DNA of 5,246 bases from an uncultured Eubacteriales bacterium (GTDB taxonomy: Bacteria > Bacillota > Clostridia > Lachnospirales > Anaerotignaceae). Location: the NCBI GenBank assembly GCA_959604475.1, contig CAUHBX010000097.1:1-5246 (forward strand), in the 5' to 3' direction. This document shows positions 1-5,246 of this stretch, one piece after another. Under the pieces are notes generated by a model. It worked only from the letters and a program-made list of their open reading frames with translations, searched no databases and had not been told where the DNA came from. The position numbers and the translations under genes are program-made. Each line of letters opens with the position of its first letter. The first letter of the stretch is position 1.

Positions 1-2393
1 ATCCCCGGAGGATAACAGAGCATGTCGCCCTTGCCAAGCAGCTTCTCCGCGCCGTTCATATCAAGTATTGTCCTAGAGTCTATGCCCGAGGATACGGCAA
101 AGGCCAGCCTTGAGGGTATATTGGCCTTGATAACGCCTGTGATAACGTCAACGGAGGGCCTCTGCGTAGCTATGATAAGATGTATGCCCGCTGCCCTTGC
201 CATCTGCGCAAGGCGGCATATGCTGTCCTCTACCTCTTTGGGTGCAGCCATCATAAGGTCCGCAAGCTCGTCTATGATTATTACAATCTGCGGCATGAAG
301 TCCAGCTCACCCTTGTCGGCCTTCATGGCGTTGTAGCCCTTTATATCCCTGACGGAGCATTCCGCGAAGGAGTTGTATCTGGCAAGCATTTCCCTTACGG
401 CCCAGTTAAGGGCGCCGGCCGCCTTTTTGGGGTCGGTAACAACTGGAATCATCAAATGCGGTATGCCGTTATATACGCTTAGCTCCACCACCTTGGGGTC
501 AACCAGTATCAGCTTGACCTCATCGGGCTTGGCTTTATAAATTATACTTGTTATAAGAGTGTTTATGCACACGCTCTTACCCGAGCCTGTTGCTCCGGCA
601 ATAAGAAGATGGGGCATTTTTGCTATATCCGTTATAACAGCGTTTCCAGCGATGTCCTGCCCAAGCGCAAAGGCCAGCTTTGACGGAAAGCTTTTAAACT
701 TGTCCGAGTCAAGTACTGTCCTTAAATAAACCGACTGCTGTTCCTTATTAGGCACCTCTATGCCCACGGCCGCCTTGCCGGGAATGGGCGCCTCTATCCT
801 TATGCCGTTGGCCGCTAGGTTAAGGGCAATATCGTCAGCAAGGTTTACTATTTTGCTTACCTTTACTCCATGACTTGGCGACAGCTCGTACCTTGTAACC
901 GTAGGCCCCTGGTTTATCTGCATCACCTTCGCGTCAACGCCGAAGCTTTTAAGCGTTTCCTCCAGCTTCTGCGCGGTCTGGAGCATCTGCGCCTTTGACT
1001 GGGTCACGCCCGCGCTGGGGTCTTTTCCAAGCAGACTCATTGGCGGGAATTTATAGTCTGTTTTTACAGGCTTGATTTCCTTAGCCTCCGTTTTGGTATC
1101 GTCAACGCCTGTAACCGCCTTCATCTCGTCCGCCGTATAAATATCGCCGCCGATTATATTGCTGTCAAGGTGCGCCGGTGCTTCCGCGCGCTTTTCGGGC
1201 ATATATCCTGCCTTGGAGGCACCGGCCGTAATAGACTCGTCAACCTCCAGCCCCTCGCTTTCTATTTCCTCGTCTGAAACCTCCTCCAGCTTGGCGCCGA
1301 TTGGATTAATTTCAAACTCAAAGCCATCGTCCGTCACAGGTTCATCCGCTTCGTCCTCTTCAAACGTGCCGTTGCTTATGACGCACTGTATTCCCCTGTC
1401 CTTATTAAACTCCACCATCGAGGAGGCGTCCTCGTTTTTGATATCCATTTCAGGCTGGGCGGTGCCTGTATGCCTGGCTATGTTCCTCACCATATAATCA
1501 GAGGGCATAACCCCGTCTGCAAAGGGCTCCTCCGGTTTTTCAATTCCTATGTCAACGGCAGCCGAGCCGTCCGCAAAGCCGCCCTTTTCGCCCGTATCGA
1601 AGTCGTCCTTCTCCATAAGGATATTGAAAACCTCTTTGCGCTTTCTGACCCTTTCGGCCCTTTCAGCCTGGCGCACTTCCTTCTCCGCTTCCTTGACCTT
1701 AACCCTTTCGGCCTTGGCCTTTATTTTCTCGTTCCTGCGCTTGGGCGTTTCGCCAACATATCTGGCCGCGGTTCCGACCCCGTCAAAGAAGGAAAAGCCG
1801 GTGGCCATTACTATCGAAACAATTATAAGGACCGAAAGTATAATATATGTACCCAGCTTATCCAAAAGCCTCATCATAGCCCCGCCGATAAGCCCGCCGA
1901 TGAGCCCGCCGTTTGACGCGCTGCCGTCGGCGAAAAGCTTTGCCGCCGTTACAACGCCCTGTCCGCTGGTTGTTATTGCGTGGGCAAAGGACGCAAGGCA
2001 TATTATAAACAGCACCGAGCCGCCGAGCTTATAATACAGGCCGCGCCTTTCCTCGCTGAACAGTATCCATATACAGAAGGCTATGACTATAAAGGGCAGG
2101 AAAAACGCCCCTATGCCTAAAAGCCCCTTCAGCCCGCCGCCTATTACGGTGCCTACAATACCGATTTTATCGGTAAACAGGCTGATAAGCGCCACTATTG
2201 AAACGGCTATTACAATAAGGCTTATGATTTCATCCGTCATTGAACTGTCCTCATAGGTCTTTTTGGGCGCGCTCCTGCGTCCCCTTGTGCTTTTTGCAGG
2301 CTTCCTTCCTGCTGACCTCGATTTAGAGCTTGTCTGCTTTTTCGGGGCCGATTTGACGCTGGCTTTTTTTGCCGTCGTCTTTCTCTGTGCCAT
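1..2393 (-). CDS. ftsK: FtsK/SpoIIIE family DNA translocase, C-terminus outside window
   Basis: Membrane-anchored, ATP-driven DNA pump that moves chromosome ends across the division or sporulation septum. Reading from the ATG at 2393 gives 797 uninterrupted codons that leave the left edge without a stop. Residues 1-46 are a Lys/Arg/Ser/Ala-rich cytoplasmic tail. About four hydrophobic segments follow (roughly 54-73, 90-112, 124-142, 180-200), then a charged helix (214-255) and a long acidic linker (about 256-445). The motor domain begins near 450. Walker A is GATGSGKS at 600-607 (Lys606), followed by VDPKVVEL (631-638). Walker B is IVIIIDEL at 703-710 (Asp708-Glu709). [12 protein letters not shown] (742-753) is the conserved post-Walker-B region. 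The visible part ends at MLCYPPG, so the end of the motor and the DNA-reading winged-helix gamma domain lie outside. The family assignment is secure. FtsK-like versus SpoIIIE-like use cannot be decided from sequence. It is transcribed alone here, divergently from the decarboxylase gene. Confidence 0.96.
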   Translation of the reverse strand, partial: MAQRKTTAKKASVKSAPKKQTSSKSRSAGRKPAKSTRGRRSAPKKTYEDSSMTDEIISLIVIAVSIVALISLFTDKIGIVGTVIGGGLKGLLGIGAFFLPFIVIAFCIWILFSEERRGLYYKLGGSVLFIICLASFAHAITTSGQGVVTAAKLFADGSASNGGLIGGLIGGAMMRLLDKLGTYIILSVLIIVSIVMATGFSFFDGVGTAARYVGETPKRRNEKIKAKAERVKVKEAEKEVRQAERAERVRKRKEVFNILMEKDDFDTGEKGGFADGSAAVDIGIEKPEEPFADGVMPSDYMVRNIARHTGTAQPEMDIKNEDASSMVEFNKDRGIQCVISNGTFEEDEADEPVTDDGFEFEINPIGAKLEEVSDEEIESEGLEVDESITAGASKAGYMPEKRAEAPAHLDSNIIGGDIYTADEMKAVTGVDDTKTEAKEIKPVKTDYKFPPMSLLGKDPSAGVTQSKAQMLQTAQKLEETLKSFGVDAKVMQINQGPTVTRYELSPSHGVKVSKIVNLADDIALNLAANGIRIEAPIPGKAAVGIEVPNKEQQSVYLRTVLDSDKFKSFPSKLAFALGQDIAGNAVITDIAKMPHLLIAGATGSGKSVCINTLITSIIYKAKPDEVKLILVDPKVVELSVYNGIPHLMIPVVTDPKKAAGALNWAVREMLARYNSFAECSVRDIKGYNAMKADKGELDFMPQIVIIIDELADLMMAAPKEVEDSICRLAQMARAAGIHLIIATQRPSVDVITGVIKANIPSRLAFAVSSGIDSRTILDMNGAEKLLGKGDMLCYPPG

Positions 2394-2398
2394 TATAT

Positions 2399-2404
2399 CA
2401 CCTC
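2399..2404 (-). promoter_or_regulatory. Ribosome binding site fixing the ftsK start
   Basis: On the minus strand GAGGTG lies 5 nt before the ATG at 2393. This supports that codon as the true start. The translated N-terminus, a basic tail followed by membrane segments, also fits the family. Confidence 0.7.
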
Positions 2405-2444
2405 ATAAATATCCAAAAGGATTACATAATTAACCTAGTTTATC

Positions 2445-2473
2445 ATTATAACATAAAAAGGCAGGCAAATAAA
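2445..2473 (-). promoter_or_regulatory. Candidate sigma-A extended -10 promoter for ftsK
   Basis: The minus strand reads TGTTATAAT at 2445-2453, a perfect TATAAT with the TG of an extended -10. The matching -35 position (TTTATT, 2468-2473, 17-bp spacer) is weak, as is common when TGN is present. Transcription would start near 2438, giving a leader of roughly 45 nt. This was recognised by eye, and no start site has been mapped. Confidence 0.5.
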
Positions 2474-2534
2474 GCGAACAGCACAGATTTTCTTCTTCTG
2501 TAAATGTTTCAGCCATTTATTTTGCATAAGCCTA

Positions 2535-2563
2535 TTTAAATTGCTTTTCCTATATGCTAGACT
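2535..2563 (+). promoter_or_regulatory. Candidate promoter for the decarboxylase gene
   Basis: TTTAAA (2535-2540), a 17-bp spacer and TAGACT (2558-2563) make a moderate sigma-A-like promoter. TGC directly before the -10 gives an extended -10. Transcription would begin near 2570. That would leave the in-frame ATG at 2541 outside the message and supports initiation at 2595. Each hexamer matches consensus at only four of six positions. Confidence 0.4.
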
Positions 2564-2580
2564 AGAGGAAATAAATTTTC

Positions 2581-2588
2581 AGGAAGTG
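2581..2588 (+). promoter_or_regulatory. Ribosome binding site fixing the decarboxylase start
   Basis: AGGAAGTG lies 6 nt before the ATG at 2595. No comparable site precedes the in-frame ATG at 2541. The 18 extra residues from that upstream start do not resemble the usual start of this family, so 2595 is preferred. Confidence 0.65.
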
Positions 2589-2594
2589 TATTTT

Positions 2595-4028
2595 ATGGAC
2601 AAGCGCCAGACAAAAACGCCTATTATCGACATGCTTAAATCCTTTAGGGAGAGGGCGCCTGAATATTTCTGCATACCTTCACACCACATGGGCGCCGGAA
2701 CAGGAAGCGCCTTTAAGGATATTATCGGGGATGCGTTGGCATACGATGTAACCGAAACGCCCCTGACAGACGACCTGCACGAGCCCGAGGGCGCAATAAA
2801 GGAGGCCGAGGAGCTGGCGGCGGAGCTGTTCGGCGCAAGGCGTACCTTTTTCTTAGTAAACGGGACGACATGCGCCAACGAGGCAATGCTTACCGCGTCG
2901 GCCTGCGAGGGTGAAAAAGTGCTTGTGGCCAGAAACTGCCATAAATCCGTGCTGATGGGGCTTATTATAAGCGGAGCCGTTCCGGTGTTTATTGAGCCTG
3001 AAAAATGCAGTGAGTTCGGCACATTCGGAAGCCTTTCCCCTGAAAAGGCCCAAAGGGCCTTTGAAGAGAACCCCGGCCTAAAGGCGCTTATGCTTACAAG
3101 CCCCACATACCACGGCATAGCCAGCGACCTGGAAAGATTAGCCGAGATATGCCACAGGCACGGCGCCCTCCTTCTGGTTGACGAGGCGCACGGCGCGCAC
3201 TTTAATTTTTCGGACAGGCTGCCCAAAACAGCCCTCCTTTCAGGCGCGGATATGGCGGCGCAGAGCATACACAAAACACTTGGTTCCATGACCCAAAGCT
3301 CAATGCTGCATGTAAACGGCGGTGACATAAACAGGGTTGATGAGGCGCTGAAAATAGTACAGTCCACAAGCCCGTCCTATATTCTAATGGCCTCCCTTGA
3401 CGGCGCCAGGCACAGCATGGCTGTAAATGGCAAAGGGCTTGTGTCTAACATGGTAGATACCGCTGAATATATAAGGGAGAGGCTGAACAGGCTGGGCAAT
3501 GTACGCTGTCTGGATACCGCCGACGGAAAAAACGTATTTGCCCTGGACAGGGCAAGGCTTGTATTTTCCATATCGGGCATTTCCGGCTTCGAGCTGGCCG
3601 ACAGGCTGCTTCACGAATACAGCATATGCACGGAAATGGCCGACAGCCGCAGTGTTATCGCCGTTATAGGCCACGCAGACACAAAGCGTTCCGCCGACAG
3701 GCTGATTGAAGCGGTTAAAAAAATATCGGCCGAAGCCGCGCCCGCCCCGGAGCTCCCCTTCCTGTTTCCAAATATCCCTCCAATGGCGGCGGTTCCGAGA
3801 AAAGCCTTCTTTGCTGAGTCCGAACGCATAGATTTTAAAAAGGCCGCAGGGAAAATAAGCGCCGAAATGATTGCGCCATATCCGCCCGGAATACCGGTAA
3901 TATATCCGGGGGAAATAATTACCGAGGATATCCACAGCTTCATAACGGAGGCTGTTGAAAACCGACGACACATACACGGCTTTTCAGATAAAACTATGAA
4001 AACCATAAAAATAATAAAGCGGCTGTAA
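2595..4028 (+). CDS. PLP-dependent Orn/Lys/Arg decarboxylase family protein (fold type I)
   Basis: Cytosolic enzyme of 477 aa in the Orn/Lys/Arg decarboxylase family (aspartate aminotransferase fold). Characterised members remove the carboxyl group of a basic amino acid to make a diamine or agmatine. Visible landmarks: PSHHMGAG near the N-terminus (28-35), the cofactor-binding loop VNGTTCANEA (88-97), His116 in NCHKS, which is probably the PLP-stacking histidine, VDEAHGAHF (195-203) with Asp196 expected to contact the PLP nitrogen, and SIHKTLGSMTQSSMLH (224-239) with Lys227 as the expected Schiff-base lysine. The family's C-terminal motif APYPPGIPVIYPGE is at 427-440. Length matches the short Gram-positive group (B. 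subtilis SpeA/YaaO type, about 480 aa), which lacks the N-terminal receiver-like wing of the inducible E. coli enzymes. The substrate (arginine, lysine or ornithine) cannot be told from the sequence. The gene stands alone between a divergent ftsK and a convergent regulator, with no transporter or other polyamine gene in view. Confidence 0.93.
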   Translation: MDKRQTKTPIIDMLKSFRERAPEYFCIPSHHMGAGTGSAFKDIIGDALAYDVTETPLTDDLHEPEGAIKEAEELAAELFGARRTFFLVNGTTCANEAMLTASACEGEKVLVARNCHKSVLMGLIISGAVPVFIEPEKCSEFGTFGSLSPEKAQRAFEENPGLKALMLTSPTYHGIASDLERLAEICHRHGALLLVDEAHGAHFNFSDRLPKTALLSGADMAAQSIHKTLGSMTQSSMLHVNGGDINRVDEALKIVQSTSPSYILMASLDGARHSMAVNGKGLVSNMVDTAEYIRERLNRLGNVRCLDTADGKNVFALDRARLVFSISGISGFELADRLLHEYSICTEMADSRSVIAVIGHADTKRSADRLIEAVKKISAEAAPAPELPFLFPNIPPMAAVPRKAFFAESERIDFKKAAGKISAEMIAPYPPGIPVIYPGEIITEDIHSFITEAVENRRHIHGFSDKTMKTIKIIKRL

Positions 4029-4052
4029 GCGCGGCATTTTTCAGCCATATAT

Positions 4053-4087
4053 AAAAAGCCCCTGAACACTCAGGGGTCTTTTATTTT
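4053..4087. terminator. Bidirectional Rho-independent terminator between convergent genes
   Basis: A perfect 7-bp stem CCCCTGA (4059-4065) / TCAGGGG (4070-4076) closes an ACAC loop. On the plus strand it is followed by a T-rich tract (4077-4087) and ends the decarboxylase message. Five A's at 4053-4057 provide a U-tract on the minus strand, so the same hairpin can end the HxlR message, whose stop codon (4081-4083) lies directly against it. Confidence 0.85.
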
Positions 4088-4464
4088 CTTCGGCTGTATT
4101 CGCATGACAGGCACTGGGCAAAGGTATTTTCGCTGTCAGTCTGATTATATGTACTCGACCATTTGCATATGTTCTGTATTACAGGCACAAGGGACCAGCC
4201 CTTTTCGCTCAGCGAGTACTCGACCCTCAATGGGACTTCCTCATACTGGCGGCGCTCCACAATGCCGTCGTTTATAAGCGATTTAAGCGCCGTGGAAAGT
4301 ATAGCGTCGGTGATGTTTGTCATCTCGCTTCTTAAAACGCTGTAGCGCAAAACACCCTTGTCAGCCAGAACACATATTATCCTGGGCCTCCATTTCCCTC
4401 CGAATACGTCGAAGCCGTATTCAAACGGGCACCATATATCCTTTTCGATTTTAGGCTGATACAT
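4081..4464 (-). CDS. HxlR-family winged helix-turn-helix transcriptional regulator
   Basis: A 127-aa DNA-binding protein covering the whole HxlR domain. The family signature is clear: WCPFEYGFDVFGGKWRPRII (11-30), a recognition-helix region around RYSVLRSEMTNITDAILSTALKSL (40-63), and the wing DGIVERRQYEEVPLRVEYSLSEKGWSL (66-92). Family members act as dimers on palindromic sites, usually beside their target. Several respond to electrophiles, aldehydes or redox stress through a cysteine near the N-terminus. Here Cys12 occupies that place, with further cysteines at 31, 100, 118 and 121, the last two forming a C-terminal CLSC. The start is supported by AAGGGGT (4471-4477) 6 nt upstream and by a strong promoter just before it. 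The target is not evident: the gene is convergent with the decarboxylase, and no protein gene is divergent from it. Inducer unknown. Confidence 0.94.
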   Translation of the reverse strand: MYQPKIEKDIWCPFEYGFDVFGGKWRPRIICVLADKGVLRYSVLRSEMTNITDAILSTALKSLINDGIVERRQYEEVPLRVEYSLSEKGWSLVPVIQNICKWSSTYNQTDSENTFAQCLSCEYSRRK

Positions 4465-4493
4465 TGTCTCACCCCTTGTAAAATTATATACTG

Positions 4494-4522
4494 ATTATAC
4501 CTCATAGGCAGTGCCGCTTCAA
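4494..4522 (-). promoter_or_regulatory. Sigma-A promoter of the HxlR-family gene
   Basis: On the minus strand TTGAAG (4517-4522), a 17-bp spacer and a perfect TATAAT (4494-4499) form a near-consensus promoter. The predicted start near 4487 leaves a leader of about 23 nt that contains the ribosome binding site. Confidence 0.75.
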
Positions 4523-4523
4523 C

Positions 4524-4544
4524 TATCAAAAATAATAGCTGATA
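4524..4544. promoter_or_regulatory. Possible operator: interrupted inverted repeat upstream of the HxlR promoter
   Basis: TATCA (4524-4528) and TGATA (4540-4544) form an inverted repeat with an 11-bp gap, directly upstream of the -35 box of the HxlR-family gene. It lies between that promoter and a possible plus-strand promoter at 4582-4590. HxlR regulators often bind inverted repeats in their own promoter region. The arms are only 5 bp in AT-rich DNA, so chance is a real possibility. Confidence 0.25.
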
Positions 4545-4581
4545 TTAAATTTGCTTACGTATTTTATTTTTAAATGCCCAT

Positions 4582-4590
4582 TGATATAAT
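4582..4590 (+). promoter_or_regulatory. Possible extended -10 promoter reading into the structured element
   Basis: TGATATAAT is a perfect TATAAT (4585-4590) with an upstream TG in the extended -10 position. No good -35 box is seen at 16-18 bp (TTTTAT at 4562-4567 is the best placed). Transcription would start near 4597 and run through the folded region to the T-tract at 4738-4747, giving an RNA of about 150 nt with no ORF. In AT-rich DNA such a match can arise by chance. Confidence 0.3.
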
Positions 4591-4623
4591 CGGCTTGTAA
4601 ATAACAAATCTACAGCGCAGCAT

Positions 4624-4650
4624 AAAAAATCCCCGAGGCGGGAAGCCGGG
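4624..4650 (-). terminator. Probable terminator of the RHH operon
   Basis: On the minus strand GGG-CCC pairing (4648-4650 with 4632-4634) and GGC-GCC pairing (4645-4647 with 4637-4639) form a short hairpin with a 2-nt bulge and a TTCCC loop. ATTTTTT (4624-4630) follows. It lies about 80 nt after the stop of the 71-aa RHH gene and is the first U-tract hairpin in that direction. The same bases can instead form part of the longer fold at 4631-4737. Confidence 0.5.
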
Positions 4651-4737
4651 CAAAATAATATATCTATAAGATACCTCACAACACACGCCCGGTTTTCAAG
4701 GGTTCCCTTTAAATACCTCCCCTGCCTGCCTCAGGGG
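4631..4737. ncRNA. Candidate structured RNA / imperfect inverted-repeat element, class unknown
   Basis: The 21-nt strand 4631-4651 can pair completely with two blocks on the other side. Positions 4631-4642 pair with 4725-4737: 12 bp with one wobble and a bulged A at 4733. Positions 4643-4651 pair with 4687-4695: 9 bp with one G-U when read on the plus strand. Inside are two small hairpins, TATCT/AGATA (4661-4665 with 4669-4673) and AAGGG/CCCTT (4698-4702 with 4705-4709). A-tracts on the left and T-tracts on the right mean either strand's RNA would end in a U-tract. I do not recognise a known RNA: the SRP core motif is absent, and the apical arm looks too short for a typical 6S RNA. It could be an independent small RNA, an elaborate bidirectional terminator, or a MITE-like repeat. 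It overlaps the stop codon of the 71-aa RHH gene. Confidence 0.35.
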
Positions 4738-4747
4738 TTTTCTTTTT
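4719..4747 (+). terminator. Rho-independent terminator on the plus strand
   Basis: CCCCTG (4719-4724) and CAGGGG (4732-4737) form a 6-bp stem around a 7-nt loop, followed by TTTTCTTTTT (4738-4747). No plus-strand protein gene leads into it, so it implies either a small RNA transcribed from about 4597 or protection against read-through. It overlaps the last codons of the 71-aa RHH gene on the other strand. Confidence 0.6.
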
Positions 4748-4946
4748 GTATAAACTCAAGATTTGCCAGAGCGTATTCCAGAGCCCTTTCCATCAGCTTG
4801 CTTCGTGAATAGCCGCTTCTATCTGAAAGGCTGTCATACTCCGCCTTTACGTTTTTAGTTATCCTAAGCGTTACGGACGTGTAGTTGCCGCTTTTTCTCT
4901 GTTCTTCCATTGTATACACATAAAACTTATTTTTCTCTGCGTCCAT
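4731..4946 (-). CDS. Ribbon-helix-helix (CopG-like) DNA-binding protein, 71 aa
   Basis: A small probable transcriptional regulator. After a polar N-terminus (1-20), residues 22-29 (YTSVTLRI) fit the DNA-contacting beta strand. KNVKAEYDSLSDRSG (31-45) fits helix A. SRSKLMERALEYALANL (48-64) fits helix B, including the S-R-S-K turn seen in RHH proteins. Such proteins dimerise through the strand and bind short operator repeats. They commonly serve as antitoxins, plasmid copy regulators or autorepressors. The start is the ATG at 4946, 4 bp after the stop of the upstream RHH gene, with GGGGAGAGG (4957-4965) 10 nt before it. That spacing is rather long, so translational coupling is likely. The stop codon (4731-4733) falls inside the right arm of the 4631-4737 element. 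No toxin, replication or mobilisation gene is visible beside it. Confidence 0.85.
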   Translation of the reverse strand: MDAEKNKFYVYTMEEQRKSGNYTSVTLRITKNVKAEYDSLSDRSGYSRSKLMERALEYALANLEFIQKENP

Positions 4947-4950
4947 ACCG

Positions 4951-5100
4951 TCAATACCTCTCCCCGCTTTGAAGATACCTCCTTAAAACCAGATTTACAT
5001 ACAGCGAAAAGGTACGCTGGCTTTCAGCCGCCAGCTTTTCTATCTGTTCCGCCACATCCCTTTCAAGGCTTACGCTTCTTTGTACTTTTGTATTGTCCAT
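4951..5100 (-). CDS. Ribbon-helix-helix (Arc-like) DNA-binding protein, 49 aa
   Basis: A very short gene of 49 codons plus TGA with a complete RHH fold. VQRSVSL (6-12) fits the beta strand, ERDVAEQIEKLAAESQ (13-28) helix A, and TFSLYVNLVLRRYLQ (30-44) helix B. The size is close to phage P22 Arc (53 aa), the minimal form of this fold. The ATG at 5100 follows a strong GGAGGTG (5105-5111) at 4-nt spacing and a TATAAT promoter, which makes it a convincing gene despite its length. It is the first gene of a two-gene operon with the 71-aa RHH protein 4 bp downstream. The two proteins are different in sequence, not a recent duplication. Whether they form heterodimers or regulate each other is unknown. 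A strong internal AAGGAGGT near 4978-4985 encodes part of its C-terminus but is about 30 nt from the next start, too far to serve it directly. Confidence 0.82.
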   Translation of the reverse strand: MDNTKVQRSVSLERDVAEQIEKLAAESQRTFSLYVNLVLRRYLQSGERY

Positions 5101-5134
5101 AGGGCACCTCCGAAATTTAATATAATTTGGATTA

Positions 5135-5163
5135 ATTATAGCTTAAAATATATCCGATGTATA
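5135..5163 (-). promoter_or_regulatory. Promoter of the two-gene RHH operon
   Basis: On the minus strand TATACA (5158-5163), a 17-bp spacer and a perfect TATAAT (5135-5140) form a probable sigma-A promoter. The leader would be about 28 nt and includes the GGAGGTG ribosome binding site. The -35 box matches consensus at four of six positions. The whole promoter is covered by the palindrome at 5137-5177. Confidence 0.55.
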
Positions 5164-5177
5164 TAGTTTTAGCTATA
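5137..5177. repeat. Imperfect palindrome over the RHH promoter, candidate operator
   Basis: The left arm (5137-5153, beginning TATAGCT) and right arm (5160-5177, ending AGCTATA) are inverted copies around a CCGATG centre (5154-5159), with one single-base offset in each arm. The repeat spans the -35 box, the spacer and most of the -10 box. A further AGCTATA at 5227-5233 lies upstream in the same orientation as the one at 5171-5177. RHH repressors typically bind short repeated half-sites over their own promoter, so autoregulation is a reasonable inference. From 5178 to the right edge I see no gene, only AT-rich DNA with this third copy. Confidence 0.4.
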
Positions 5178-5246
5178 TTTTTTTATTTTCGGTTATTGTT
5201 CATAATTTACACGCCTATATCAAGAAAGCTATATATGCAATATTCA

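Noticed and set aside
22..2034. Several plus-strand ORFs opposite the ftsK coding region (for example 22-336, 1159-1497, 1470-1916, 1549-2034)
   Set aside because: They overlap one another and a complete, motif-rich FtsK reading frame on the minus strand. Their Ser/Pro-rich or low-information products are typical antisense shadows.
2541..2594. Upstream in-frame ATG at 2541 as the decarboxylase start
   Set aside because: It has no good ribosome binding site and lies before the predicted transcription start, while 2595 has AGGAAGTG at the right distance.
2579..4069. Minus-strand ORFs under the decarboxylase gene (2579-3367, 2853-3053, 3377-3580, 3384-3977, 3611-4069)
   Set aside because: They are antisense to a well-supported PLP enzyme and show no recognisable domain or convincing ribosome binding site.
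4163..4345. 60-aa plus-strand ORF inside the HxlR gene
   Set aside because: It is antisense to a full HxlR domain and has no features of its own.
4624..4747. Known RNA classes (SRP RNA, tmRNA, 6S RNA, c-di-GMP riboswitch) for the structured element
   Set aside because: The conserved core sequences I know for SRP RNA and the c-di-GMP-I riboswitch are absent, the element is too short for tmRNA, its apical arm is short for 6S RNA, and no plus-strand gene follows for a riboswitch to control.
4493..4982. Five copies of ATACCTC (GAGGTAT on the minus strand) in about 500 bp
   Set aside because: Two copies come from purine-rich, Shine-Dalgarno-like sequence in the RHH genes and one overlaps a -10 box. 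Flanking bases differ and spacing is irregular, so a CRISPR or iteron array is not supported.
4731..5100. Classical toxin-antitoxin pair
   Set aside because: Both small proteins look like RHH DNA-binding proteins, and neither has toxin-family features.

Overview
The window reads as a chromosomal segment from an anaerobic Firmicute, most likely class Clostridia. The evidence is a SpoIIIE/FtsK translocase of Gram-positive type, strong GGAGG-type ribosome binding sites, AT-rich intergenic DNA with TATAAT promoters, U-tract terminators, and coding sequence of moderate GC that favours ATA (Ile) and AGG (Arg). The genus cannot be named from the sequence alone.

Layout. (1) Positions 1-2393, minus strand: 797 codons of an FtsK/SpoIIIE DNA translocase whose C-terminus lies beyond the left edge. 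It has no stop codon in the window. (2) 2394-2594: a divergent promoter region serving ftsK and the next gene. (3) 2595-4028, plus strand: a single-domain, PLP-dependent Orn/Lys/Arg decarboxylase-family protein. (4) 4053-4087: a compact bidirectional terminator between convergent genes. (5) 4081-4464, minus strand: an HxlR-family regulator with a near-consensus promoter at 4494-4522. (6) 4465-4730: no protein gene, but an unusual imperfect inverted repeat (4624-4747). It is flanked by A and T tracts, can fold into a two-helix RNA on either strand, and has a possible plus-strand promoter upstream. (7) 4731-5100, minus strand: two tiny ribbon-helix-helix (RHH) DNA-binding proteins of 71 and 49 aa, 4 bp apart and probably one operon. 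(8) 5101-5246: promoter DNA containing an AT-rich imperfect palindrome and three copies of AGCTATA, a plausible operator for the RHH pair.

FtsK, the decarboxylase and HxlR are ordinary families. The right-hand 650 bp is the part worth a second look: a two-gene RHH operon with no recognisable partner gene, a repeat-rich operator candidate, and a structured element that overlaps the stop codon of the last RHH gene and lies divergent from the HxlR gene. I see no rRNA, tRNA, CRISPR array, transposase or integrase.
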